The notes under the pieces: generated by a model
What the model was told of the DNA's origin: nothing
What the model saw: the letters and a program-made list of their open reading frames with translations, nothing else
Databases searched by the model: none
NCBI GenBank assembly: GCA_030629105.1
Contig: DAOVPS010000082.1
Span: forward strand, 1 to 13,293
Direction: 5' to 3'
Length of the DNA stretch: 13,293 bases
DNA from: JABLTI01 sp030629105
Lineage (GTDB): Archaea; Asgardarchaeota; Heimdallarchaeia; JABLTI01
In this document: positions 7,079-13,293 of the stretch, piece after piece
Position numbering within the stretch: the first letter of the stretch is position 1
How the letters are laid out: every line of letters begins with the position of its first letter
Translations under genes and position numbers: made by a program

Positions 7079-8564
7079 ACAGCAAATAAAAAACAGAATT
7101 GAAGATAAAAAAGTAACCATTGATAAAAACATTGATTTTTGGCAGTGGTTTCTATGGATACTTCAAGAAGCAAGAATTGTTGACACTAATTATAGTGTAA
7201 AAGGTAGCTATGTTTGGCTTGATTGGGGCTATAAGATATTCAAACAGATCTATGCCTTTGCTCAAGAAGCTTATATTCAATCCGGTCATAACCAAATGCA
7301 ATTTCCTACTTTGATAAAAGAATCTATCTTTCTTAAAGAAACTGATTTCATACGTAACTTTGAGAATGATGTTTTTTGGGTTGATCGCGAAGGAAGCAAA
7401 AAATTAGCAAAAGGCGAAAGATTAGCATTACGTCCTACCTCTGAGCTCATAATCTATCCAATGTTTGCTCGCTGGATTCGTAGTTGGCGTGATATGCCTT
7501 TGAAAGTCTTTCAAAATGTCAGCATCTTTCGTTGTGAAACAAATGAAACTCGTCCTTTAATTAGGAACAGAGAGACAATTGGATTTATAGAAGGTCATTC
7601 CGCTTTTCAATCGAAAAAAGAAGCATTAGCCTTTCTTGAATCTATTGGGAAAACATACTCGATCTTGTTCGAAAAACTTGGTATTCCTGTTAAATTCATT
7701 GAAGTTCCTAAATGGGATCGATTCGCAGGATCAACGAAAACCATAGATGGTTACGTAATACTTCCTGGTAGTAAATCAATGGAGCTATTTACTACTGCAT
7801 ACCTAGGAACAACCTTTAGTAAGATTTTCAACATAGAATATCTCGATCAACACAAAAAGAAACAATTCGCCCACCTCTTATGCTATGGACCTTCAATTGA
7901 TAGGATTTTGGCAACAATAATCGCATATTACGGCGACAATAAAGGACTTGTCTTATTACCTGACATTTCTCCCATAGACATGATAATTATCCCTATCTTC
8001 AACCGAAAAAACAAAACAACAATACTGCAGTATTCAAATGAAATTAAGAACCAATTGATCTCCTTTGGTTTTAAGGTTGAAATAGATGATAACGAACTAA
8101 CAACTCCAGGGATGAAATTCTATCGATCTGAAAGATTGGGAATTCCTTTACGTATAGAAATTGGTCAAAAAGAATTTGCTAATAAAACATTGACAATTGT
8201 CCGTAGAGATACTTTACAAAAAGAAACACTGAATAGGCAATCACAAAGCATACAAGCACAAATATTGACGATCCAAAAAGATATGGATGATTCAATGAGA
8301 AAGAACGCACAATTAACATATCAAGAAAGTATTGTAGATTTTTCAGATAAGGAAAACTTAGAATTATTTCTTGAAGATACAAAACTAATTCAAAATAATA
8401 TGTATCTTATAAGCTGGTGCGGCTCGGAATCCTGTGCAGAAACAATCGAGCAACGGACAGAGTTTACAATACTTGGTTATGACTATCAGTTAAAACATAA
8501 GAAGAAGAGGTGTATAAACTGTTCTTCTTTCGGATTTATTTCAGTTTTAGCAAAAAGATACTAA
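7059..8564 (+). CDS. proS: Divergent prolyl-tRNA synthetase, archaeal/eukaryotic type
   Basis: This 501-residue class II aminoacyl-tRNA synthetase would charge tRNA-Pro with proline in the cytosol. In order it has: the N-terminal KGSYVWLDWGYKI region (49-60); the substrate motif RPTSE (125-129) with YPMFARWIRSWRDMPLK; motif 2 (FRCE 157-160 to R165); EGH (178-180); motif 3 GPSIDR (277-282) with YGDNKGLVL; an anticodon-binding domain (~305-400, with PLRIEIGQKEF and VRRDT); and a C-terminal zinc domain with Cys454/Cys459 and Cys485/Cys488 and a final Tyr, as in archaeal ProRS. Several usually invariant positions differ: RWE is RCE, LWQEGHTAH is GFIEGHSAF and TSHHLG is TTAYLG. It may be a fast-evolving ProRS or a paralogue. 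The start is GTG at 7059 (an in-frame TAG lies directly upstream); ATG at 7065 is the alternative. Confidence 0.88.
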   Translation: MNMFQNEQQIKNRIEDKKVTIDKNIDFWQWFLWILQEARIVDTNYSVKGSYVWLDWGYKIFKQIYAFAQEAYIQSGHNQMQFPTLIKESIFLKETDFIRNFENDVFWVDREGSKKLAKGERLALRPTSELIIYPMFARWIRSWRDMPLKVFQNVSIFRCETNETRPLIRNRETIGFIEGHSAFQSKKEALAFLESIGKTYSILFEKLGIPVKFIEVPKWDRFAGSTKTIDGYVILPGSKSMELFTTAYLGTTFSKIFNIEYLDQHKKKQFAHLLCYGPSIDRILATIIAYYGDNKGLVLLPDISPIDMIIIPIFNRKNKTTILQYSNEIKNQLISFGFKVEIDDNELTTPGMKFYRSERLGIPLRIEIGQKEFANKTLTIVRRDTLQKETLNRQSQSIQAQILTIQKDMDDSMRKNAQLTYQESIVDFSDKENLELFLEDTKLIQNNMYLISWCGSESCAETIEQRTEFTILGYDYQLKHKKKRCINCSSFGFISVLAKRY

Positions 8565-8598
8565 AAAAGTTTCCAATAAATTACGGTACATTTAAAGC

Positions 8599-8637
8599 TA
8601 GAGTAACTATTACTCTAAGTTTTTTTTTTAAAAAAAA
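8599..8637. terminator. Textbook intrinsic terminator: 8-bp hairpin plus T10/A8
   Basis: TAGAGTAA (8599-8606) pairs perfectly with TTACTCTA (8610-8617) around a CTA loop and is followed by ten T (8620-8629) and then eight A (8630-8637). In the plus direction this is a classical hairpin/T-run terminator for the synthetase gene. The A run gives a T8 tract for transcription of the convergent membrane-protein gene, so the element can act both ways. Confidence 0.85.
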
Positions 8638-8689
8638 TAGAAAGAAAATAGTTTTGCATTACAAAATGAGCACTATTGATGCAAATCTA

Positions 8690-9703
8690 TTATTCTATAG
8701 TTTTTCTATCATTCTTTGACATTTTTTTGAATGTTTTAGACATAAAAGCTCCAGTATTTATTGCTCCCTTTATTATATTGTCTTCTAAAGGATCATAGAT
8801 TAGATACCAAATTGCTGCTAAAATCATTGGTATAAAATTCACGAACCATGAAACAATCAAGATGGTATTTGGGTGATATTGACCTGAGAAGTAATATCCA
8901 GTATTGTCATATGAGTTTGTAAAGATGGTTTTAAGAGTGCCTGTTATTCTGAAGTCTACTTCTCCAGTAATTGTTCCCATCTGCAAACCAATAATGAAAC
9001 CTGCTGCGAGGTTAAAAAGCATAAATTTCAATACGCTTATACTTCTATTCTTCTTTTCCTTGAAGACTCGCTTCGTTACAAAAGCACCAATGAGGCATGC
9101 GAGTATTATTGGTAACCAAGTAATTAGGAAGTAGAAAGCACCAGTAGTAGTCATTATGTTTGTTACTGGATCCACAGTAAACCCTAGGAAGGGTACAAAG
9201 TGATGGAAATATTGGAAATTTGTTAAGTAACTATAATCACCAATTGGTTGGGGAAAACCTGAACCTGGTAAAATGACTAAAAGTAAGCCAAGGACATAAA
9301 TCACCAGTGGAGCAAATAACCATGCACCAGATGTTAAAGCATTAGCAAAATCGATTTTTTGCAAACCATAATCTACATCTAGGTAAGCTGGAAGTTCCAA
9401 TAAAATGTCTGCAGGTGGAACATCAACTCTTCCTGAATTTAGTCCATAGCTAATGAATAATTGTGAAAAATAAGTTGGCGCACTAAAAATAGCTTCACCT
9501 GTAAAGCCGATTCTAGCTATATTAAGTACAATCATCATAAAGAGTGATGCAAAATAAAAGCTTAGAAGCCAGAGACCTGTCGGCCCAATATAATCTAATA
9601 TTCGCTTCGTTGGAAATTCACTAGCTTCTTTCCAAGTAGAAGCAATACGGCTCTCAGCAGGTTCTGCTGATTCTTTTTCAATTTTCTCATTTATAGTGCT
9701 CAT
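8690..9703 (-). CDS. Polytopic membrane protein of unknown function
   Basis: I do not recognise a family for this 337-residue protein. It has a ~40-residue charged N-terminal tail and about five hydrophobic helices (residues ~42-64, 127-147, 188-209, 223-245 and 280-303). Two long polar loops (~65-126 and ~246-279) are rich in aromatic, Gly and Asp residues and are probably extracellular. A basic C-terminal tail (KTFKKMSKNDRK) is probably cytoplasmic. There is no signal peptide, EAA loop or ATP-binding motif, so it is not a standard ABC permease. The ATG at 9703 is the first codon giving the full N-terminus, with TTTATAAA (9763-9770) about 60 bases upstream as a candidate promoter. It is divergent from the ABC ATPase and may be linked to that transporter, but this rests on position alone. 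Confidence 0.75.
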   Translation of the reverse strand: MSTINEKIEKESAEPAESRIASTWKEASEFPTKRILDYIGPTGLWLLSFYFASLFMMIVLNIARIGFTGEAIFSAPTYFSQLFISYGLNSGRVDVPPADILLELPAYLDVDYGLQKIDFANALTSGAWLFAPLVIYVLGLLLVILPGSGFPQPIGDYSYLTNFQYFHHFVPFLGFTVDPVTNIMTTTGAFYFLITWLPIILACLIGAFVTKRVFKEKKNRSISVLKFMLFNLAAGFIIGLQMGTITGEVDFRITGTLKTIFTNSYDNTGYYFSGQYHPNTILIVSWFVNFIPMILAAIWYLIYDPLEDNIIKGAINTGAFMSKTFKKMSKNDRKTIE

Positions 9704-9762
9704 AGATTCGTTTTATGTTTTAATACTTTTAACATTTTCTCTTAACTCGAAATTTAACGAGC

Positions 9763-9795
9763 TTTATAAATGAGGTAATATGGGTCAATTTACCT
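9763..9795. promoter_or_regulatory. Palindromic TATA box with adjacent inverted repeat
   Basis: TTTATAAA (9763-9770) is a self-complementary TATA-type box in the divergent spacer, placed to start the minus-strand membrane-protein gene about 35-40 bases before its ATG. Next to it lies an inverted repeat, AGGTAA (9773-9778) / TTACCT (9790-9795), in the position expected for a regulator-binding site. The arms are only 6 bp, so chance is possible. Confidence 0.35.
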
Positions 9796-9928
9796 TAAAT
9801 ATGAGTGATTGCTCTTTGTTCTCAAGAAATTACAAGCAAATCAATCTAAATGAATGATTTAAAAATCTTCATCACAACAGTTTTTATTGGAGTTAAATCT
9901 CATTAAGACACGAAAAGTAAAATAATAG

Positions 9929-9936
9929 TTTATAAT
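9929..9936 (+). promoter_or_regulatory. Candidate TATA box for the ABC ATPase gene
   Basis: TTTATAAT is centred about 23 bases before the ATPase ATG at 9955. At the usual archaeal TATA-to-start distance, transcription would begin at or next to the ATG, suggesting a leaderless or near-leaderless mRNA. The region is AT-rich, so the match is only moderately informative. Confidence 0.35.
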
Positions 9937-9954
9937 ATTAAAATTGGGATTAAG

Positions 9955-10926
9955 ATGACAACCAAACCATCATTTCAAATGCCCATTCTCAACATTGAAG
10001 AAGTTTACAAAATTTATCAAAGTGAGAAAACAGAGACTGCGGCATTAAGAGGAGTTTCTTTAACAGTTTATCCAGGAGAGAAAGTAGCATTGATTGGACC
10101 TTCGGGTGCTGGAAAAACTACCTTGGTAAATATTTCTGCTGGGTTGTTACCGCCTACCTCTGGTAAAATCTTTTGGTCTGGTATTTCTCGAGATATCTCA
10201 AGATTATCAGTTGAACAAATAGTTCGCGAACGCAGAAGATTCGCAGGACTCGTTTTTCAAGAAACAAAGTTAATTTCTCATCTTAATGTTAGTCAAAATG
10301 TGAAACTTGGTGGTCATCTTGCTGGAATGGAAAAAGAGGAAATTGATAATAGAACTTCCATGCTTATTGAACTAGTTGGTCTAGGTGATAGGGTTAAACA
10401 TAAACCTAACATGTTGTCCGGTGGAGAACGTCAACGTGTTGCCCTTGCAGCTGCATTAGTTACTAATCCCCAACTAATTATTGCTGATGAAGTTACCGCT
10501 TCCTTGGATCCCTTAACTGGTGAGCAAATTCTAGATGTATTAGATGATATTAATCGTGAATTAGGTGTTGCATTACTAATAGCAACTCATGCACAACAGG
10601 TTGCTTCTCGTGCTGAAAGAATTATTGAAATCAAGGATGGGGTTATCCTTGCTACTCATGGGAGTAGTATTCGTCTCCGAGATCTTGCTGAAACTAGACG
10701 ATTAGCTGTAGATAACCAAAATAGAATTTCTCTGCCAGAAGATATAATGAAACTTTTAGGTAATCCAAGAAGTTTCCGAGCTAGACTCCAGGGGCAAAAA
10801 ATACTCCTAAGTATTCCGGAAGATGAACTCTATGAAGTAGAGAAAGTTCTTACTTGCTCAGTTTGTGGAGCATTAGTTGACAAAGGATCAAAAGTTTGTA
10901 AAAACTGTGGTATGGTTATTACTTAA
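9955..10926 (+). CDS. ABC transporter ATP-binding protein with C-terminal AbrB-like segment and zinc ribbon
   Basis: This 323-residue protein has a complete ABC ATPase domain (~10-235). It shows Walker A GPSGAGKT (48-55), Q-loop Gln102, signature LSGGE (154-158), Walker B LIIADE (174-179), D-loop SLD (183-185) and switch His212. ADEVT replaces the usual ADEPT. The spacing and motifs resemble the LolD/MacB subclass rather than OppD/OppF, and the oligopeptide C-terminal domain is absent. Instead, residues ~249-288 (VDNQNRISLPEDIMKLLG then a KILLSIPED strand) resemble an AbrB/SpoVT swapped-hairpin unit. Residues 301-318 (CSVCGALVD...CKNCG) form a zinc ribbon. It would hydrolyse ATP at the inner face of the membrane to drive transport. 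The permease operon starts 182 bases downstream, but partnership is inferred. The start is ATG at 9955. Confidence 0.88.
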   Translation: MTTKPSFQMPILNIEEVYKIYQSEKTETAALRGVSLTVYPGEKVALIGPSGAGKTTLVNISAGLLPPTSGKIFWSGISRDISRLSVEQIVRERRRFAGLVFQETKLISHLNVSQNVKLGGHLAGMEKEEIDNRTSMLIELVGLGDRVKHKPNMLSGGERQRVALAAALVTNPQLIIADEVTASLDPLTGEQILDVLDDINRELGVALLIATHAQQVASRAERIIEIKDGVILATHGSSIRLRDLAETRRLAVDNQNRISLPEDIMKLLGNPRSFRARLQGQKILLSIPEDELYEVEKVLTCSVCGALVDKGSKVCKNCGMVIT

Positions 10927-10930
10927 TTGT

Positions 10931-10950
10931 CAATTTTCCTTCTTTTATAC
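10931..10950 (+). terminator. T-rich tract after the ABC ATPase gene
   Basis: A pyrimidine/T-rich stretch (AATTTTCCTTCTTTTAT) follows the ATPase stop codon within ten bases. Archaeal RNA polymerase commonly stops at such tracts. No hairpin is seen, so support is modest. It would separate the ATPase mRNA from the permease operon. Confidence 0.3.
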
Positions 10951-10993
10951 CACTGGAAAAATTTAAAATGATGTTATTCAACTAGAAGTAATG

Positions 10994-11060
10994 TATAAAT
11001 ACTATCGTTTGATAGATTTATGAAAACTTTGATATGTATGCTTAACGATAGTATGTTAAG
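10994..11060 (+). promoter_or_regulatory. Promoter/operator of the permease operon: TATA box overlapped by nested inverted repeats
   Basis: TATAAATA (10994-11001) is a good archaeal TATA box, predicting transcription start near 11020-11026. An 11-bp perfect inverted repeat, ATACTATCGTT (10999-11009) / AACGATAGTAT (11044-11054), overlaps the box and flanks the predicted start. Nested within it are CTATC-GTTT-GATAG (11002-11015) and CTTAAC-N8-GTTAAG (11041-11060). The arrangement fits a repressor or activator site, or a 5'-end RNA structure. The dppB ribosome-binding site GGAG (11094-11097) lies downstream. Confidence 0.55.
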
Positions 11061-11108
11061 ACAATTCAAGAACAGAATCCAAGTTCTGAATTTGGAGATG
11101 AAAAAAAA

Positions 11109-12227
11109 ATGTCTGATACTCAAGCTGTAGATATAGAAGAAGTTTCCCCAGAAAGAGTTACCAAAGTTGGTACTAATATTAGCCAATGGTTTAGAGGAAT
11201 AGCAGGTAACAGAGTCCTTGTTTACAGTTTTAGAAGAGTTCTCACAATTATCCCATTGTTTGTTGGGATTTCCATTATTACTTTCGCTTTAATGTATATG
11301 ATTGGTGATCCTCTTGCATATCTTATACAACAAAACCCCCATATCAGACCTGAAGATATTGATCGGTTACGAGAATCTTTGGGATTGTCGCAACCACCAA
11401 CGCAACAATATCTAATATGGTTAGCGGGATTTGCTAGATTTGATCTTGGTTTAACTTTCTTTAGTAGAGAACCTGTTTTAGTAGAAATTGGTAAATACTT
11501 AACAGAAACTCTAAAACTACAATCAACACAATTTCTTATCTCTCTAGTAATTTCAATAGTTTTAGGAGTTCTTGCAGCAAGATTCCAAAATACTTGGGTG
11601 GATTCGGGTGTAAGTGCTTTAGCATTACTAGGATTATCAATGCCTATTTTTGTATTCGGTAACCTACTAATTTTCATATTTGCCGGAAGAGGATTAGATT
11701 GGTTCCCTGCAGGAAAGGCACATAGTACGAATGTATTACCGACGGATTGGAGTGCATTATGGTCTGGCAATATAGGTCAATTCTTTGGATCGTTCATCAC
11801 ATATATGGGAGACACGATTTGGTACATGATATTACCAGTAGCTACTCTTGTTTTTGCAAGCTTAGCTCTATTCACAAGACTTGTAAGAGGTTCTATGTTG
11901 GAAATCCTCAGACAAGACTACATCCTTTCAGCTCGAGCAAATGGTTTATCTGAACGAGCAGTTCTGATTAGCCATGGTTTACGGAATGCCCTACTGCCTG
12001 TTGTAACGTACATTGGCCTATTCATAGGCGGGGTATTAGCGGGAACGCCTATCACCGAAACGGTCTTCTCGTATCCGGGATTAGGAGCTAAATTTGTTGA
12101 ATATGTACTTAGACTTGATCACCCGTTGATTATGGGCATTAGTATGATAATCACGTTGGTGATTTTGATAGCGAACCTGCTGACGGATATTGCTTATGTC
12201 TGGGTAGATCCGCGAATTGAACTCTGA
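11109..12227 (+). CDS. dppB: ABC importer permease, DppB/OppB family
   Basis: This 372-residue inner-membrane permease belongs to the dipeptide/oligopeptide/nickel ABC importers. It has an N-terminal cytoplasmic tail of ~38 residues, longer than in typical DppB (~310-340 residues in total). The first helix is LTIIPLFVGISIITFALMYM (45-64), followed by the family's extracellular GDPLAYLIQQNP and LGLSQPPTQQYLIWL segments. The BPD_transp_1 domain comes next, with five more helices. The cytoplasmic coupling (EAA) loop YILSARANGLSERAV...HGLRNALLPV contacts the ATPase. The protein ends normally (WVDPRIEL). With DppC it should form the heterodimeric channel. The ATG at 11109 is preceded by GGAGATG, and the operon has its own candidate regulated promoter. 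The substrate cannot be told from the sequence; no binding protein is in view. Confidence 0.93.
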   Translation: MSDTQAVDIEEVSPERVTKVGTNISQWFRGIAGNRVLVYSFRRVLTIIPLFVGISIITFALMYMIGDPLAYLIQQNPHIRPEDIDRLRESLGLSQPPTQQYLIWLAGFARFDLGLTFFSREPVLVEIGKYLTETLKLQSTQFLISLVISIVLGVLAARFQNTWVDSGVSALALLGLSMPIFVFGNLLIFIFAGRGLDWFPAGKAHSTNVLPTDWSALWSGNIGQFFGSFITYMGDTIWYMILPVATLVFASLALFTRLVRGSMLEILRQDYILSARANGLSERAVLISHGLRNALLPVVTYIGLFIGGVLAGTPITETVFSYPGLGAKFVEYVLRLDHPLIMGISMIITLVILIANLLTDIAYVWVDPRIEL

Positions 12228-12244
12228 CAAATGGAGGAAAAAAT

Positions 12245-13168
12245 ATGGCTACAGCAATTGATAAAGATACTGAAAAGAAGAAAACAGCAGCTGATTTAAT
12301 ACGAATCGGCGATGAAGCTCCAGTTGAAAAATCACCCTCACATTGGACCCTTGTTTGGAGAAGATTTCAGAAAAACAAATTAGCAACATATGGATTCTTT
12401 GTTATACTAGTTGTAACAATAATCGCTGTGCTTGCTCCTGTAATGTCTCCCGATTATCCAACCTCCCTTGATCCATTATTTGATAAATATGGAGGAGGAG
12501 GTGCGGATGAACGCCCAAGTCTAAAATACCCTATTGGTACTGATACGCTTGGTAGAGATTTACTTGCAAGAGTCGTATGGGGTACCAAAATTAGTTTAAT
12601 TGTTGGAATTGTTGCATCACTTGTATCAACTTTGATAGGTGTTTTACTTGGCGCCCTTGCGGGTTATTATCGTGGACTGACAGAAGAAATTATCATGCGT
12701 CTTACTGATATGTTCTTAGCGGTACCTTTCTTACTCATAGCTATAGTTGCAGTATCCTTCCTTAGATCGGGGAGAATAGAATTCCTTCAGAATATAAACC
12801 ACTCAACAATTATGATCTCAGTACTCGGTCTTTTCGGTTGGGCTGGGTTAGCTCGTTTGGTTTCAGCAGAAGTAAGACGAGTAATGACTCTAGAATATGT
12901 TCAAGCAGCAGTTTGTCTTGGAGCAAGTGATTGGCGTATAATTACTAAGCACATATTACCAAATATTCTCGCACCAATTATTGTAATTACAACTTTAGGC
13001 ATTGGTGGAAATATTCTTGCAGAAGCTGGTCTAACCTTCCTTGGCTTTGGTGATCCCTCAACAGTGTCTTGGGGAAGAATTGTCAATGATGGAGTATTAA
13101 ATCTGCGGAATAATCCCGAACAAGTATTCGTTGCAGGCTTTGGTATATTCTTCCTGGTAATAGCTTAA
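12245..13168 (+). CDS. dppC: ABC importer permease, DppC/OppC family, 3' end lost at a junction
   Basis: This is the second permease of the peptide/nickel-type importer, 17 bases after dppB with GGAGG (12233-12237) before its ATG, so the two are co-transcribed. The N-terminal tail (~residues 1-45) contains the SPSHWTLVWRRFQKNKLATYG segment typical of OppC N-domains. The first helix (~49-68), the extracellular loop with YPIGTDTLGRDLLARVVWG and the BPD_transp_1 core follow. The EAA loop is YVQAAVCLGASDWRIITKHILPN, and the EAGLTFLGFGDPSTVSWGRI motif is normal. The frame stops at 13166-13168 after GIFFLVIA, where family members normally continue with about 15-25 more residues (FNLLGDGLRD-like). 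The stop codon belongs to sequence of different composition, so the truncation is probably an assembly join and not a real gene end. Confidence 0.88.
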   Translation: MATAIDKDTEKKKTAADLIRIGDEAPVEKSPSHWTLVWRRFQKNKLATYGFFVILVVTIIAVLAPVMSPDYPTSLDPLFDKYGGGGADERPSLKYPIGTDTLGRDLLARVVWGTKISLIVGIVASLVSTLIGVLLGALAGYYRGLTEEIIMRLTDMFLAVPFLLIAIVAVSFLRSGRIEFLQNINHSTIMISVLGLFGWAGLARLVSAEVRRVMTLEYVQAAVCLGASDWRIITKHILPNILAPIIVITTLGIGGNILAEAGLTFLGFGDPSTVSWGRIVNDGVLNLRNNPEQVFVAGFGIFFLVIA

Positions 13169-13293
13169 AGTATCCAGAATGGGTGTTACTGCCAAGGCAC
13201 AAAAATCACACTTGGCATCCTCCCTGATAGTAGTGCCCAACCACCGCAACCAATCTATATCTCCTTCCATACCCTGCCCACCTAACATCCTCT
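13097..13293 (-). CDS. C-terminal fragment of a NuoF-type subunit (NADH dehydrogenase/hydrogenase), N-terminus beyond window
   Basis: The minus-strand frame entering at the right edge reads GQGMEGDIDWLRWLG, then TTIREDAKCDFC, TPILDTLSYYQEEY. From memory, this aligns without gaps to the C-terminal end of NuoF/HoxF/HydB-type flavoprotein subunits: G-R-G-x-E-x-D-L-D-x-L, an x-ETIK-x-x-x-x-C, then P-x-L-x-TL-x-YF-x-x-EY. In those proteins the Cys after the ETIK-like segment is the last ligand of a 4Fe-4S cluster. The match ends at about 13145; the remaining codons to the stop at 13097 are just the reverse strand of dppC. The part to the right of 13168 is about 49% GC, unlike the rest of the window. 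It is most likely a fragment of another genome or locus joined here. Confidence 0.5.
   Translation of the reverse strand, partial: RMLGGQGMEGDIDWLRWLGTTIREDAKCDFCALAVTPILDTLSYYQEEYTKACNEYLFGIIPQI

Noticed and set aside
8510..8719. Plus-strand open frame running out of proS into the spacer
   Set aside because: It reads through the T10/A8 terminator to give a Phe/Lys-rich product; there is no start signal and the real frame ends at 8564.
11222..11770. Minus-strand open frame, 182 codons
   Set aside because: It is fully inside dppB on the other strand; its basic, Cys/Asn-rich sequence is typical of an antisense shadow.
13169..13293. Possible insertion-sequence end that interrupts dppC
   Set aside because: No terminal inverted repeat, target duplication or transposase-like sequence is seen; the NuoF-like coding signal and the 21-base overlap fit a false join better.

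Overview
The window looks like low-GC archaeal DNA. The evidence is a class II prolyl-tRNA synthetase of the archaeal/eukaryotic type with a zinc-binding C-terminal domain and a terminal tyrosine, TATA-like boxes upstream of several genes, GGTGA/GGAGG ribosome-binding sites and frequent TTG/GTG starts. An anaerobic archaeon, possibly of the Asgard group, fits best. That placement is inference from gene style, not a database result. Three hairpins followed by T runs are, however, bacterial-looking.

Layout from left to right: (1) the N-terminal part of a HEAT-repeat protein on the minus strand, running off the left edge; (2) a complete carbamate kinase (+), whose stop codon abuts that of (3) a cysteine-containing protein of unknown function (-); (4) a TatD-family metal-dependent hydrolase (-), divergent from (5) an EamA-family drug/metabolite transporter (+); (6) an M24 'pita-bread' peptidase-like protein (-) that has lost most metal ligands, convergent with the transporter across a strong hairpin terminator; (7) an iron-sulfur protein (-) upstream of it; (8) a divergent prolyl-tRNA synthetase (+) ending in a textbook hairpin/T10 terminator; (9) a polytopic membrane protein of unknown function (-); (10) an ABC ATPase (+) with an unusual C-terminal AbrB-like segment and zinc ribbon; (11, 12) two Dpp/Opp-type ABC permeases (+), the second ending early at an abrupt junction.

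Working together: the two permeases form a tight operon (17-nt gap) and would make the membrane channel of a peptide/nickel-type ABC importer. The ATPase just upstream may energise it, but it has its own candidate promoter and is of the LolD/MacB-like subclass rather than OppD/OppF. No substrate-binding protein is visible. A TATA-like box overlapped by an 11-bp inverted repeat lies before the permease operon and looks like a regulated promoter. The remaining genes are mostly single transcription units in alternating directions.

The last ~125 bases have a different composition (about 49% GC). On the minus strand they encode what looks like the C-terminus of a NuoF-type NADH dehydrogenase/hydrogenase subunit. 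The two coding signals overlap by exactly 21 bases at the junction, which suggests a chimeric assembly join more than a biological truncation. I found no CRISPR array, tRNA, rRNA or complete insertion sequence. No gene-free stretch exceeds 300 bases.
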